From Spongiactinospora sp. TRM90649 (GTDB lineage Bacteria > Actinomycetota > Actinomycetes > Streptosporangiales > Streptosporangiaceae), in contig NZ_JARLTC010000006.1 of assembly GCF_029382225.1 (NCBI RefSeq), forward strand, positions 124,001-188,000: a stretch of 64,000 nt of DNA. The letters run 5' to 3'. The notes under the pieces were generated by a model, which worked only from the letters and a program-made list of their open reading frames with translations, made no database searches and was not told where the DNA came from. Positions 28,111-40,800 of this stretch are shown here, one piece after another (position 1 is the first letter of the stretch; each line of letters starts with the position of its first letter). The translations under genes were made by a program, and so were the position numbers.

Positions 28111-29391
28111 ATGGGCGATGAGACGCCGGGCGCCGTGCCGTACTACGGGCCTGACTTCACCAGGCTGATGCGCGAGGATCCGGAGATCGCCTCGGTGATC
28201 CTGGACGAGCTCGACCGCGAGCGCAACGGCCTGCAACTGATCGCGAGCGAGAACTTCACCTCGCCCGCCGTCCTCGCCGCGCTCGGCTCCACTCTCACCA
28301 ACAAGTACGCCGAGGGCTATCCGGGCCGTCGTTACTACGGCGGCTGCGAGGTCGTGGACCGTGCCGAGGCGCTGGCGATCGAGCGGGCCAGGCGCCTGTT
28401 CGGCGCCGACCACGCCAACGTGCAGCCGCACTCCGGGGCCTCGGCCAACCTGGCGGCGTACGCCGCGCTGCTGCGGCCGGGCGACACCATGCTGGCGATG
28501 GCGCTGCCGCACGGCGGCCACCTCACGCATGGCTCGAAGGTGAACTTCTCGGGTCGGTGGTTCGACGTCGTGGCGTACGGCGTGCGACGCGATACCGAAC
28601 TGATCGACTACGACGAGGTACGTGACCTCGCACTCCGCCACCGGCCTAAGATGATCATATGCGGCGCCACGGCCTACCCCCGGCTGATCGACTTCGGCGC
28701 GTTCCGCGGGATCGCCGACGAGGTGGGGGCGTGGTTGCTGGCCGATGTCGCGCACACCATCGGGCTGATGGCCGGCGGGGTGATCCCCTCCGCCGTCCCC
28801 TACGCCGATGTTGTGACTTTCACCACTCACAAGGCGCTGCGCGGTCCGCGCGGCGGGGGCGTCCTGTGCACGGCGGAGCTGGCGGCGAAGATCGACCGGG
28901 CGGTGTTCCCGTTCATCCAGGGAGGCCCGCTGATGCACGTCGTGGCGGCCAAGGCGGTGGCGTTCGGCGAGGCTATGCGTCCCGGTTTCGCCGAGTACGG
29001 CAAGCGTGTCGTGGACAACGCCCAGGCGCTGGCCGACGGCCTGGCCGCGGCGGACATGCGCCCGGTCTCGGGCGGCACCGACACCCACCTGGCCCTCATC
29101 GACCTGCGCCCGGTCGGGGTCTCCGGAGCCGAGGCCGAGCGCAGGTGCGCCGCCGCCGGGATCACGCTGAACCGCAACGCGATCCCCTACGACCCCGAGC
29201 CGCCGACGGTCACCTCCGGCATGCGGGTCGGCACCCCGTGCGTCACCACCCAGGGGTTCGGCCCCGGCGACCTCACCGAGGTCGCGTCACTGGTGGCCAC
29301 CGCGGTACGCGACCCCGGACGCGCCCCGGAGGTGAGGAGACGAGTGAGCGAGCTGGTGGGCGTCCATCGGGTTTATCCCAGCGAATCATGA
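28111..29391 (+). CDS. glyA: Serine hydroxymethyltransferase
   Basis: 426 residues. PLP enzyme that interconverts serine and glycine with tetrahydrofolate. Visible: [34 protein letters not shown], the [11 protein letters not shown] loop, and the PLP lysine in [15 protein letters not shown] (K241). ATG 28111 follows GGAGTGAGG and matches the N terminus of homologues; GTG 28057 would add 18 residues. In Streptomyces glyA likewise lies between sua5 and wecA. The T7SS-like pair upstream is an insertion in that order. Confidence 0.95.
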   Translation: MGDETPGAVPYYGPDFTRLMREDPEIASVILDELDRERNGLQLIASENFTSPAVLAALGSTLTNKYAEGYPGRRYYGGCEVVDRAEALAIERARRLFGADHANVQPHSGASANLAAYAALLRPGDTMLAMALPHGGHLTHGSKVNFSGRWFDVVAYGVRRDTELIDYDEVRDLALRHRPKMIICGATAYPRLIDFGAFRGIADEVGAWLLADVAHTIGLMAGGVIPSAVPYADVVTFTTHKALRGPRGGGVLCTAELAAKIDRAVFPFIQGGPLMHVVAAKAVAFGEAMRPGFAEYGKRVVDNAQALADGLAAADMRPVSGGTDTHLALIDLRPVGVSGAEAERRCAAAGITLNRNAIPYDPEPPTVTSGMRVGTPCVTTQGFGPGDLTEVASLVATAVRDPGRAPEVRRRVSELVGVHRVYPSES

Positions 29392-29448
29392 GCTGTTCTG
29401 TGTCGATTTCCGGCCACAGCAGGCCGGTGCATCCAGGAAACTAGGTCC

Positions 29449-30876
29449 GTGCGCGAGTACTTCCTCATAGCACTGGTGGCCGGGGCGGTTACGTACCTGC
29501 TCGTGCCGCTGGTCCGCGTCTTCGCCATCCGTATCGGCGCCATGCCGGAGGTGCGCGAGCGCGACGTGCACACCACGCCGACGCCCCGCCTGGGCGGCCT
29601 CGCCATGTACGGCGGGCTGGTCGCCGGCCTGTTGTTCGCCACCAAACAGCCCTGGGTCGCGCAGTCCCTCGCCGACCCCGACCTCGCCGGCGGCCAGACC
29701 GTCACGGCGCTGCTGGCCGCGGGCGGCCTGATCACCCTCACCGGCTTCCTCGACGACTGGTGGGGCATGGACCCCTTCATCAAGCTGGGCGGCCAGATCG
29801 CGTCGGCCGGCCTGCTGGTGGCGTTCGGCCTCTACCTCACCTGGATTCCGGTGCCCGGCACCACCTCGGTGGCGCTCGACAGCACGCTGCGCACGATCAT
29901 CACGATCCTGGTCGTGGTGGTCGCCATCAACGCGGTCAACTTCGTCGACGGCCTCGACGGCCTGGCGGCGGGCATCGTCGGCATCGCGGCCATGGCGATG
30001 TGGGTCTACTCGATCGTGCTGTCCACCACCATGGGCGACACCCGGATCAACGCCACGGCCGCCATCACTTCCGTGCTCATCGGCATCTGCGCGGGTTTCC
30101 TGCCGCACAACTTCCACCCCGCCAAGATCTTCATGGGCGACACGGGTGCGATGCTGATCGGCCTGGTACTGGCCAGCTCGGTGGTCACCGTGACCCCGAT
30201 CGACCCCAGCGCGCTGAGCCCCACGATCAACCGGTTCCCGCTGGTGCTGCCGCTGCTGCTGCCGGTCGCGGTCATGGTGCTGCCGCTGCTCGACCTCTGG
30301 ACCGCGGTCGTCCGGCGCACCTCCTACGGCATGTCGCCGTTCGCCCCCGACCGGGGCCACCTGCACCACCGGCTGCTCGACGTCGGCCACTCGCACCGCC
30401 GCACGGTGCTGATCATGTACGCCTGGACCTTCCTGTTCGGGTTCGCGGTGGTGGGGGCGTCGATCAACGGCTTCCCGCTGATCGTGTTCGTGGCGATCGT
30501 GATCTTGGCGCTGGTCGTGCTGCTGCTGATGGCGCTGCCCCGTTGGCGTGAGCGCAGGCGCGGCGGTGGCGGCGGTGGGGGCGGCGGCGCGCACGCGGCC
30601 GGGCATCGGCGCAGGCCGGGGGGCGACTCGCCGTCCGGTCCCGCGCCGGAACCGATGCCGGGCCCGCAGGTCGGTCCCGTCGGAGGCCCGCCGATGCGCT
30701 CCCCGGTACGCCCGCCGATGGGGGAGGCCCCGCCGGTCCCGCCGACGGCCCCGCACACGCCCCCCGCAGGCCCGGCGAGCGGTCTTCCGCCGATGGCCGA
30801 AATGGGGGATGAGACCGCGGTGATACCCCTGCCAGATGGGCCTCTACCTGGCCTCTCATCCCGTGTCACCCCCTGA
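29449..30876 (+). CDS. wecA: MraY/WecA-family undecaprenyl/decaprenyl-phosphate sugar-1-phosphate transferase
   Basis: 475 residues. Integral membrane enzyme with about 10-11 helices that moves a GlcNAc-1-phosphate-type group to polyprenyl phosphate, starting arabinogalactan, teichoic or similar wall-polymer synthesis. The family motifs are present: TPTPRLGG, the Asp pair in TGFLDDWWGM, NAVNFVDGLDGLAAG, KIFMGDTGA and the HIHH-type PDRGHLHHRLLD. The last 110 residues are a Gly/Pro-rich cytoplasmic tail not needed for catalysis. GTG 29449 begins 57 nt after glyA. The sugar is inferred from the family. Confidence 0.93.
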   Translation: MREYFLIALVAGAVTYLLVPLVRVFAIRIGAMPEVRERDVHTTPTPRLGGLAMYGGLVAGLLFATKQPWVAQSLADPDLAGGQTVTALLAAGGLITLTGFLDDWWGMDPFIKLGGQIASAGLLVAFGLYLTWIPVPGTTSVALDSTLRTIITILVVVVAINAVNFVDGLDGLAAGIVGIAAMAMWVYSIVLSTTMGDTRINATAAITSVLIGICAGFLPHNFHPAKIFMGDTGAMLIGLVLASSVVTVTPIDPSALSPTINRFPLVLPLLLPVAVMVLPLLDLWTAVVRRTSYGMSPFAPDRGHLHHRLLDVGHSHRRTVLIMYAWTFLFGFAVVGASINGFPLIVFVAIVILALVVLLLMALPRWRERRRGGGGGGGGGAHAAGHRRRPGGDSPSGPAPEPMPGPQVGPVGGPPMRSPVRPPMGEAPPVPPTAPHTPPAGPASGLPPMAEMGDETAVIPLPDGPLPGLSSRVTP

Positions 30877-30920
30877 TCATTGTTCTAGAAACGGCAGGTA
30901 AAGGCGGCTCTCCCAGAGCT

Positions 30921-30936
30921 TGTGATAGCTTTCACT
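30921..30936. promoter_or_regulatory. CRP-like palindrome before the atp operon
   Basis: TGTGA (30921-30925), six bases, TCACT (30932-30936): one mismatch from the TGTGA-N6-TCACA consensus shared by E. coli CRP and mycobacterial Crp. It sits 87 bp before the atpI start codon in the 131-bp wecA-atpI gap, where the operon promoter must lie. A clear -10 box was not identified. Confidence 0.5.
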
Positions 30937-31007
30937 AGCAGACGTTCTCACCGGCTTGGCCGTGTGAGGCAGCAAATGCTCGCTTGATAACCGTTTCTGG
31001 AGCACCG

Positions 31008-31433
31008 ATGCAGGCCAACGACGTGCGCGTCCTTCGAAGCGCCGCGATTCCCGCCCTGGTGGTGGGCCTGGTCGTGGCCGTGGTCTCGATGTTCACGGTC
31101 GGTGTCCCGGGAGTCCTCGCCGCTCTGATCGGCGTGGCGGTCGTCGCCGGGTTCTTCATACTCAGCCTCATCGCCGTGGCCTACGCGTCGCGCATCTCGC
31201 CGACGATGATGATGGCCGCCGCGATGGGCACGTACCTGGTCAAGATCGTCGCACTGGCCGTGGCGCTGAGGTCGCTCTCCGACGTCACCGCCTGGCACCC
31301 GATGACCTTTACCTGGACCGTCATCCTCTGCACCGTCGCCTGGACGATCGGCGAGGCGAGGGGATTCATGAAGTTGCGCATCCTTTACGTCGACCCGACC
31401 GTGAAGGTGCCCGGCCACGCCGGGGAGAAGTGA
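31008..31433 (+). CDS. atpI: ATP synthase protein I
   Basis: 141 residues, four hydrophobic segments (for example ALVVGLVVAVVSMF and FFILSLIAVAYA), position first in the atp operon. AtpI assists assembly of the c-ring or Mg supply and is not a structural subunit. ATG 31008 has CTGGAG 7 nt upstream. Sequence is poorly conserved in the family, so context carries much of the call. A 262-bp gap to atpB holds a possible second promoter. Confidence 0.85.
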   Translation: MQANDVRVLRSAAIPALVVGLVVAVVSMFTVGVPGVLAALIGVAVVAGFFILSLIAVAYASRISPTMMMAAAMGTYLVKIVALAVALRSLSDVTAWHPMTFTWTVILCTVAWTIGEARGFMKLRILYVDPTVKVPGHAGEK

Positions 31434-31483
31434 TGCCGCCCGCCAGGGCCGCTCGCCGCCCCGCCGTGCCTTCCCGTAAACTT

Positions 31484-31513
31484 TTGACGGCAGACAGTTG
31501 GTGGCCCGATATG
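31484..31513 (+). promoter_or_regulatory. Possible internal promoter between atpI and atpB
   Basis: TTGACG at 31484-31489, 18 nt, then GATATG at 31508-31513. The gap (31434-31695) is unusually long for this operon and holds no gene, so an extra promoter for the structural subunits is reasonable. Pattern evidence only. Confidence 0.35.
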
Positions 31514-31695
31514 ACTAGTCACGCCACCGCCTGCTATCGTCGCGTGCGCGATCGCCAATCCGCCTGGGCGCCTGCCCGCGGGTCTTGGTCTCCGTCCGAC
31601 CGCACCACCCACCTGACTGCGCTTCCCGATCCCTCGCCACTCGGTGACCGGGCGCTGGAAGACACCCTGATCCACCACGACGAAGGGAACGCCGA

Positions 31696-32484
31696 GTGAG
31701 CGCCGCGCCGCCCCTCGCTGCCGACGAGTTCCAAGCCCCTGGGCTCAACCTGTTCGAATGGCCGGCGCTCGTCGAGGGTGCCGCCTGGTTCAACAAGCCG
31801 GCGCTCCTCGCCTTCATCGCCGCGGCACTCGCCGTCGTACTGGCCTACGCGGCGTTCTCGCGGCCCAAGCTGGTGCCGCGGGGCATGCAGAACCTCGGCG
31901 AGTACGCCTACGAGTTCGTCAGGGAGCAGACCGCCCGGCCGTTCCTCGGCAAGGACAGCGACCGCTGGATGCCGCTGCTGTTCAGCCTGTTCGTGTTCGT
32001 GCTGCTGATGAACCTGTTCGGCTCGGTCATCTTCCTCCAGTTCCCGGTCATGTCGATCATCGGCTACCCGGCGATCCTCGCGCTGGGCGTCTGGATCCTG
32101 GTCCTCTTCCTCGGCATGAAGAACCAGGGCCCCTGGGGCTTCTTCAAGAACATCATGTTCCCTCCCGGGCTTCCCGGGTGGATGTACGTGCTGGTCGCGC
32201 CGATCGAGTTCGCCTCCACCGTCATCCTGCGCCACGTCACGCACGCGGTGCGGCTCTTCGCCACGATGATGGCGGGTCACCTGATCATCGCACTGTTCTC
32301 CGAGGTGGGCTGGCACTTCCTGTTCGTGCAGCTGACCCCGCTGGGCGCGCCGATCGGCGTGCTGGGCGTCGTCATGACCATCGCGCTGACCGCGTTCGAG
32401 CTGTTCATCCAGGGCCTGCAGGCCTACGTGTTCACGCTGCTGACCGCGATGTTCATCAACGACGCGCTGCACCCCGCGCACTGA
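31696..32484 (+). CDS. atpB: F0F1 ATP synthase subunit a
   Basis: 262 residues, five to six membrane helices. The essential proton-channel arginine is in THAVRLFATMMAGH (R186), and the C-terminal helix FIQGLQAYVFTLLTAMFI is typical. GTG 31696 has GAAGGGA about 8 nt upstream. Forms the static half of the proton path with the c-ring encoded next. Confidence 0.97.
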   Translation: MSAAPPLAADEFQAPGLNLFEWPALVEGAAWFNKPALLAFIAAALAVVLAYAAFSRPKLVPRGMQNLGEYAYEFVREQTARPFLGKDSDRWMPLLFSLFVFVLLMNLFGSVIFLQFPVMSIIGYPAILALGVWILVLFLGMKNQGPWGFFKNIMFPPGLPGWMYVLVAPIEFASTVILRHVTHAVRLFATMMAGHLIIALFSEVGWHFLFVQLTPLGAPIGVLGVVMTIALTAFELFIQGLQAYVFTLLTAMFINDALHPAH

Positions 32485-32513
32485 GACCTCAGCACTGAGA
32501 CCCCACAAGAGTT

Positions 32514-32532
32514 CCGGTGGACACTCCACCGG
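32514..32532 (+). other. Intercistronic hairpin between atpB and atpE
   Basis: CCGGTGGA and TCCACCGG form a perfect 8-bp stem around CAC, directly before the A-rich translation initiation region of atpE. A smaller CTCAG/CTGAG stem lies just upstream. Such elements can set mRNA processing or stability ahead of the highly expressed c-subunit gene; that use is inferred. Confidence 0.65.
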
Positions 32533-32539
32533 CCGATAG

Positions 32540-32788
<249 letters not shown>

Positions 32789-32822
32789 CCCAGCGACTGA
32801 TCCCCAGAGGGGAGGCCCAGAC

Positions 32823-33365
32823 ATGAATGTCCTTGCCCAAGAGGGTCCGAGCAACCCGCTGCTGCCGCACATGTCCGAGATGGTCGTCGGCGGCTTCGCG
32901 TTCCTGTTCGTGCTGTTCTTCGTGGGCCGCATGCTGGTCCCGAGGATTCAGAAGGTCCTCGAGGCCCGCACGGAGGCGATCGAGGGCGGCCTGAAGAAGG
33001 CCGCCGACGCTCAGGACGAGGCGCAGCGCGCTCTCGCGGAGTACCGCGAACAGCTCGTCGAGGCGCGCCACGAGGCGGCGCGGCTGCGCGAGGAGGCCCG
33101 CGAGCAGGGCGCCCAGATCAAGGTGGAGCTCCGCGAGGAGGCGCAGGCCGAGGCCCGTCGTCTCGTCGAGGCGGCGCACGCCCAGATCGAGGCCGACCGC
33201 AAGCAGGCGTTCGCCCAGCTCCGCACCGAGATCGGCCGCCTGTCCACCGACCTGGCCGGTCGCATCGTGGGCGAGTCCCTTGAGGACGAGGCCCGCCAGC
33301 GCCGCGTCGTGGACCGGTTCCTTGAGGAGCTGGAGACCGCGAACGCCGAGCAGGCGGTGCGTTGA
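32823..33365 (+). CDS. atpF: F0F1 ATP synthase subunit b
   Basis: 180 residues. One N-terminal membrane helix (GGFAFLFVLFFVGRMLVP, residues 23-40), then a long charged coiled coil to the end, the peripheral stalk. GAGGGGAGG precedes ATG 32823. It is followed after 27 nt by the delta gene, its stalk partner. Confidence 0.96.
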   Translation: MNVLAQEGPSNPLLPHMSEMVVGGFAFLFVLFFVGRMLVPRIQKVLEARTEAIEGGLKKAADAQDEAQRALAEYREQLVEARHEAARLREEAREQGAQIKVELREEAQAEARRLVEAAHAQIEADRKQAFAQLRTEIGRLSTDLAGRIVGESLEDEARQRRVVDRFLEELETANAEQAVR

Positions 33366-33392
33366 CGATGAACGAGGAGTGGTGAGCGACCG

Positions 33393-34202
33393 ATGATGGG
33401 TCAGAGCAGGGCGTCGCTGGCCTCGGTGGAGGAGCGGTTCAACGCCGTGGCGGCGGGCGCGGACCTCACCCGGCTGGCCGACGACCTTTTCGCGGTGGCC
33501 GGCCTCTTCGACCGTGAGCACGGCCTGCGCCGTGCTCTGTCCGACCCGTCGCGTCCGGCCGAGCAGAAGGCGCAGACGGCCCGCGTGCTCCTTGAGGGCA
33601 AGGTCGGCGAGGCCGCCCTGGAGACCATCGTGGCCGCCGTGAGCGGGCGATGGACCAGGGCCGGCGACATCGCCGACGCCCTGGAGCGCGTCGCGGTGAC
33701 CGCCGCGGCCGCGTCGGCCGAGTCCGCGGGCCAGATCGACGATGTCGAGGACGAACTGTTCAGGTTCGGCCGCATCGTCGAAGGCGACACGGACCTGCGC
33801 CGCTTCCTGTCCGACGCCGCCACATCCGCCGAGCGCAAGGAGGAGTTCCTCGACTCGCTGCTCGGCGGCAAGGTGACTCCGGTGACATCGCTGCTGGTCA
33901 AGCGGGTCGTCGCACATTCACGAGGACGTAGCCTGGAGAAGGGCCTCGTGGAGTACGGCAACCTGGTCGCCGCGCAGCGCGAACGCCTGGTCGCCGTGGT
34001 CCGCAGCGCCGTGGCGCTGACCGATGGGCAGAAGCAGCGGCTCGCCGCACTGCTGCGCACCTCGTACGGACGCGATGTGCGCCTGAACGTCGAGGTGGAC
34101 CCGCGCGTGGTCGGCGGTTTCTCCGTCCGCGTCGGGGACGAGCTCATCGACACCACCATCGCGGCGCGCATCGAAGAAGTCCGCCGCCGCTTGGCCGGCT
34201 GA
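33393..34202 (+). CDS. atpH: F0F1 ATP synthase subunit delta
   Basis: 269 residues, the length of Streptomyces delta and unlike the fused b-delta of mycobacteria. All-helical N-terminal domain, then the conserved C-terminal segment NVEVDPRVVGGFSVRVGDEL that binds the b stalk. ATG 33393 is followed by a second ATG at 33396; GAGGAG is 12 nt upstream, a wide spacing. Caps the F1 head. Confidence 0.95.
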   Translation: MMGQSRASLASVEERFNAVAAGADLTRLADDLFAVAGLFDREHGLRRALSDPSRPAEQKAQTARVLLEGKVGEAALETIVAAVSGRWTRAGDIADALERVAVTAAAASAESAGQIDDVEDELFRFGRIVEGDTDLRRFLSDAATSAERKEEFLDSLLGGKVTPVTSLLVKRVVAHSRGRSLEKGLVEYGNLVAAQRERLVAVVRSAVALTDGQKQRLAALLRTSYGRDVRLNVEVDPRVVGGFSVRVGDELIDTTIAARIEEVRRRLAG

Positions 34203-34242
34203 TCCGACGTCGGTTGTTTAGTCAATAGGGAGACAGAGAGAG

Positions 34243-35892
<1,650 letters not shown>

Positions 35893-35898
35893 CCGGTC

Positions 35899-38230
<2,332 letters not shown>

Positions 38231-38242
38231 TCGTCGCTCGTG

Positions 38243-38270
38243 GTGCCGGTACGGCACGCCGTGCCGGCAC
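38243..38270 (+). other. 12-bp hairpin between atpD and atpC
   Basis: GTGCCGGTACGG pairs with CCGTGCCGGCAC (one T-G wobble) around the CACG tetraloop. It fills most of the 61-nt gap and lies just before the atpC ribosome site. It may stabilise the upstream message or reduce read-through into atpC, which is needed in one copy per three beta subunits; this is inference. Confidence 0.7.
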
Positions 38271-38291
38271 CCGATAGGAAAGGACCGAAAA

Positions 38292-38696
38292 GTGGCGAAG
38301 CTGCGAGTAGGGGTGGTCTCGCCGGAGCGCGAGATCTGGTCTGGCGAGGCGGATATGGTCATCGCCAAGACGGTCGAGGGCGAGATCGGTATTATGCCGA
38401 ATCATGCTCCCGTGCTCGGCATCCTCGTCGAGGGCGGCGTCCTTCGGGTGAAGCGTTCCGACGGCGAGGGCGAGCTCGTCGCCGCCGTCCACGGCGGTTT
38501 CTTCTCGGTGGCCGACAACGAGGTGTCGGTTCTCGCGGAGATGGCCGAGCTGGGCTCGGAGGTCGACGTACGGTCGGCGCGTGACGCTCTGGAGCGTGCC
38601 CTCGCCTCCGTCGAGGCCGACTCCGAGAACATGCAGGCGGCCGTCGAGGCCAAGCGGGCCAAGGCACGGCTCCGCGCGGCGGGCGAAGACGTTTGA
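38292..38696 (+). CDS. atpC: F0F1 ATP synthase subunit epsilon
   Basis: 134 residues. N-terminal beta sandwich (LRVGVVSPEREIWSGEADMV, IMPNHAPVLGIL) and C-terminal helical hairpin (DALERALASVEAD). Couples rotor to stator and can inhibit ATP hydrolysis. GTG 38292 has AAAGGA upstream. The DUF2550 gene follows after 61 nt, the usual actinobacterial arrangement. Confidence 0.96.
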   Translation: MAKLRVGVVSPEREIWSGEADMVIAKTVEGEIGIMPNHAPVLGILVEGGVLRVKRSDGEGELVAAVHGGFFSVADNEVSVLAEMAELGSEVDVRSARDALERALASVEADSENMQAAVEAKRAKARLRAAGEDV

Positions 38697-38757
38697 TCGA
38701 GAAGGGGACGAGTTCCTAAACTCGATCGCATCGGTACAGGGCGGGGGGCGAGGCGCG

Positions 38758-39129
38758 ATGTCGGCGACACTGGCGATCTGTGGTGGCATCGTGGCGCTCA
38801 TCGCCCTGCTGGTGCTCCGGGCGGTGGTTCTCGCCCGATCCCGGGGCAACGTCCTCTGCCGACTGCGGCACGGCGTAAGCGGGTGGAAGAACGGCGTCGC
38901 CCGCTACGCCGACGGGGAGCTGCACTGGCTCCCCTTCCTGAGCCTGCGACTACGGCCGCGCCACGCGATTGCGAGGCGCGGCCTTCGTGTTTCCCCCCGC
39001 CGCCGTGAGGGCGAACTCTGGGCGGTCGACTGCGGCGCCATCACCCTGGCCATGAGCGAAGACGCCCTCACCGGCTTCCTGGCCTGGCTCGAATCCGCCC
39101 CCCCAGGCGCCCACCTCGACCTCACCTAG
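38758..39129 (+). CDS. DUF2550 membrane-anchored protein
   Basis: 123 residues. One N-terminal membrane helix (LAICGGIVALIALLVLRAVVL) then a small basic domain with RLRHGVSGWKNGVARY and ALTGFLAWLES. DUF2550 genes sit directly after atpC in most actinobacteria, but no function is established. ATG 38758 has a GGGGGGCGAGG site; the open frame upstream to 38581 lies inside atpC. Its last 8 bases overlap the end of the convergent adenosyltransferase gene. Confidence 0.85.
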   Translation: MSATLAICGGIVALIALLVLRAVVLARSRGNVLCRLRHGVSGWKNGVARYADGELHWLPFLSLRLRPRHAIARRGLRVSPRRREGELWAVDCGAITLAMSEDALTGFLAWLESAPPGAHLDLT

Positions 39130-39709
39130 TCGCGCCGGGTTTCCAGAGGATTTCTTCGCCGTTGTGGGCGATGCGGCAGAGGATGAAGAGCAGGTCGCTG
39201 AGGCGGTTGAGGTATTTCACCGTTAGTGGGTTGACGTCGTCGTGGGCTTCGATGGCGGACCAGGCGGTGCGTTCGGCGCGGCGGACGACGGTGCGGGCCA
39301 GGTGGAGGGCGGCCAGGCCATTGGGGCCGCCGGGGAGGATGAAGCTGCGCAGGGGGGTCAGGCGCTCGTTGAAGGCATCGCACTGCTCCTCCAGCCAGGT
39401 GATGTACGACTCCTCGACCCGCAGCGGCGGGAACTCGGGGTTTTCGCGCACCGGGCAGGAGAGGTCGGCGCCCAAGTCGAACAGCTCGTTCTGGATCCGG
39501 CCCAGCACCTCGGCGACGTCGTCGGGCAGGCCGCCCGCCAGGGCCATGCCGAGCACCGCGTTGGCCTCCTCCACGTCCGCGTAGGCGGCCAGGCGCGGGT
39601 CGTTCTTGGAGGTGCGGCTCATGTCGCCGAGGCTCGTGGTGCCGTCGTCGCCGGTCCGCGTGTAGATCTTCGAGAGCACGACCGGGTTGTCCTTGTCAGC
39701 ACGCGTCAT
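39122..39709 (-). CDS. PduO-type cob(I)alamin adenosyltransferase
   Basis: 195 residues. Transfers adenosyl from ATP to cob(I)alamin, giving adenosylcobalamin. The PduO signature is clear: IYTRTGDDGTTSLG (ATP-binding N terminus), LGADLSCP, FILPGG, RTVVRRAER and VKYLNRLSDLLFILCR. The ATG at 39709 is supported by TAATGT plus 7 nt (leaderless); GTG 39718 would add three residues. The coenzyme would serve the icmA-type mutase and other B12 enzymes such as methylmalonyl-CoA mutase; no B12 riboswitch can precede a leaderless gene. Confidence 0.95.
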   Translation of the reverse strand: MTRADKDNPVVLSKIYTRTGDDGTTSLGDMSRTSKNDPRLAAYADVEEANAVLGMALAGGLPDDVAEVLGRIQNELFDLGADLSCPVRENPEFPPLRVEESYITWLEEQCDAFNERLTPLRSFILPGGPNGLAALHLARTVVRRAERTAWSAIEAHDDVNPLTVKYLNRLSDLLFILCRIAHNGEEILWKPGATR

Positions 39710-39716
39710 GCGCCCC

Positions 39717-39722
39717 ACATTA
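39717..39722 (-). promoter_or_regulatory. -10 box TAATGT of the leaderless adenosyltransferase promoter
   Basis: Minus-strand TAATGT, 7 nt, ATG 39709; no Shine-Dalgarno. It decides the start codon of the gene. Confidence 0.6.
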
Positions 39723-39819
39723 GATGACAGAAGTCATTCGCTTTGGGCGTGAGATCCATATCCAGCCGGTGATATCGGCGACTACATGCGGATGCGCCTG
39801 TCCAGCCATGCTTTGAGGC

Positions 39820-40800
39820 ATGCGATCAGAACCGAGCGGGACCGTCGCGGCGATCGAGGTGGACGGCCTGCGGCAGTCGTACGGCGACTTCGAGGCGGTG
39901 CGCGGCATCTCGTTCACCGTCCGCCAAGGCGAGCTGTTCGCCCTGCTGGGCACCAACGGCGCCGGCAAGACCACAACCATGGAGTGCCTGGAGGGGTTCA
40001 CCCGCGCCCGTGAGGGCGATGTCCGGGTGCTCGGCTTCGATCCGCACCGGGAGCGGCGGGAGTTGCGCCCGAGGATCGGCGTGATGCTCCAGGAGGGCGG
40101 CTTCCTCGGCGATCTCACGGTGGCCGAGACGATCGGGGTGTGGCGCGGGATGGCGTCCGATGCCGGACGCTCGTCCATCGACGGCGCGCTGGAGCTGGTC
40201 GGGCTGACCGCCAAGGCGCGCACCAGGGTGCGGCAGCTCTCCGGCGGGCAGCGGCGGCGGCTGGACCTGGCGCTGGCCGTCCTGGCCAGGCCGGATGTGC
40301 TGTTCCTCGACGAGCCGACCACCGGCATGGACCCCGAGGCCCGGCGCGACACCTGGCGGGTCATCCACGACCTGAAGGACTCGGGCACCACGGTGCTGCT
40401 GACCACGCACTACCTGGAGGAGGCCGAGCGCCTCGCCGATCACCTGGCCATCATGCACGAGGGCCTGATCAGCGCCACGGGCACGGTGGACGACGTGGTG
40501 GGCCTCGCGGGCGACCACATCAGGTTCCGGCTTCCGCTGTCGCCGGGGGCGCTGCGCGAGCGGCTGCCCGAGGGCCTGCCCTTCCTGGAGGGGGCCGCAG
40601 CCACGACCACGCACACCGAGCACGGGACGCGCGTGGGCTACGAACTGCCGGCCTCGCCGTCCGCCGGCCGGGCGCAGGCGGCCATGCGCCCGCTGCTCGA
40701 CTGGGCCGACAAGCACGCCATGACCTTGGAACACCTGGAAGTACGCCGGGGGACGCTTGAGGACGTCTTCCTGCGCGTCGTGGGGGAGGGGCGAGGATGA
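39820..40800 (+). CDS. ABC transporter ATP-binding protein (ABC-2 export type)
   Basis: 326 residues. Walker A LLGTNGAGKTTTMEC, signature LSGGQRRRLDLALAV, Walker B VLFLDEPTTGMD and the switch His in VLLTTHYLEEAE. The 90-residue C-terminal extension is typical of DrrA/CcmA-like exporters. It overlaps the permease start (ATGA) and is followed by a histidine kinase and response regulator, the DesKR-type drug or lipid-stress exporter module. A small CATGC/GCATG inverted repeat lies just before ATG 39820; no clear ribosome site. Confidence 0.93.
   Translation: MRSEPSGTVAAIEVDGLRQSYGDFEAVRGISFTVRQGELFALLGTNGAGKTTTMECLEGFTRAREGDVRVLGFDPHRERRELRPRIGVMLQEGGFLGDLTVAETIGVWRGMASDAGRSSIDGALELVGLTAKARTRVRQLSGGQRRRLDLALAVLARPDVLFLDEPTTGMDPEARRDTWRVIHDLKDSGTTVLLTTHYLEEAERLADHLAIMHEGLISATGTVDDVVGLAGDHIRFRLPLSPGALRERLPEGLPFLEGAAATTTHTEHGTRVGYELPASPSAGRAQAAMRPLLDWADKHAMTLEHLEVRRGTLEDVFLRVVGEGRG

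Noticed and set aside
39798..39819. CATGC-N6-GCATG inverted repeat before the ABC ATPase gene
   Set aside because: Only 5-nt arms next to the start codon; too weak to call an operator.
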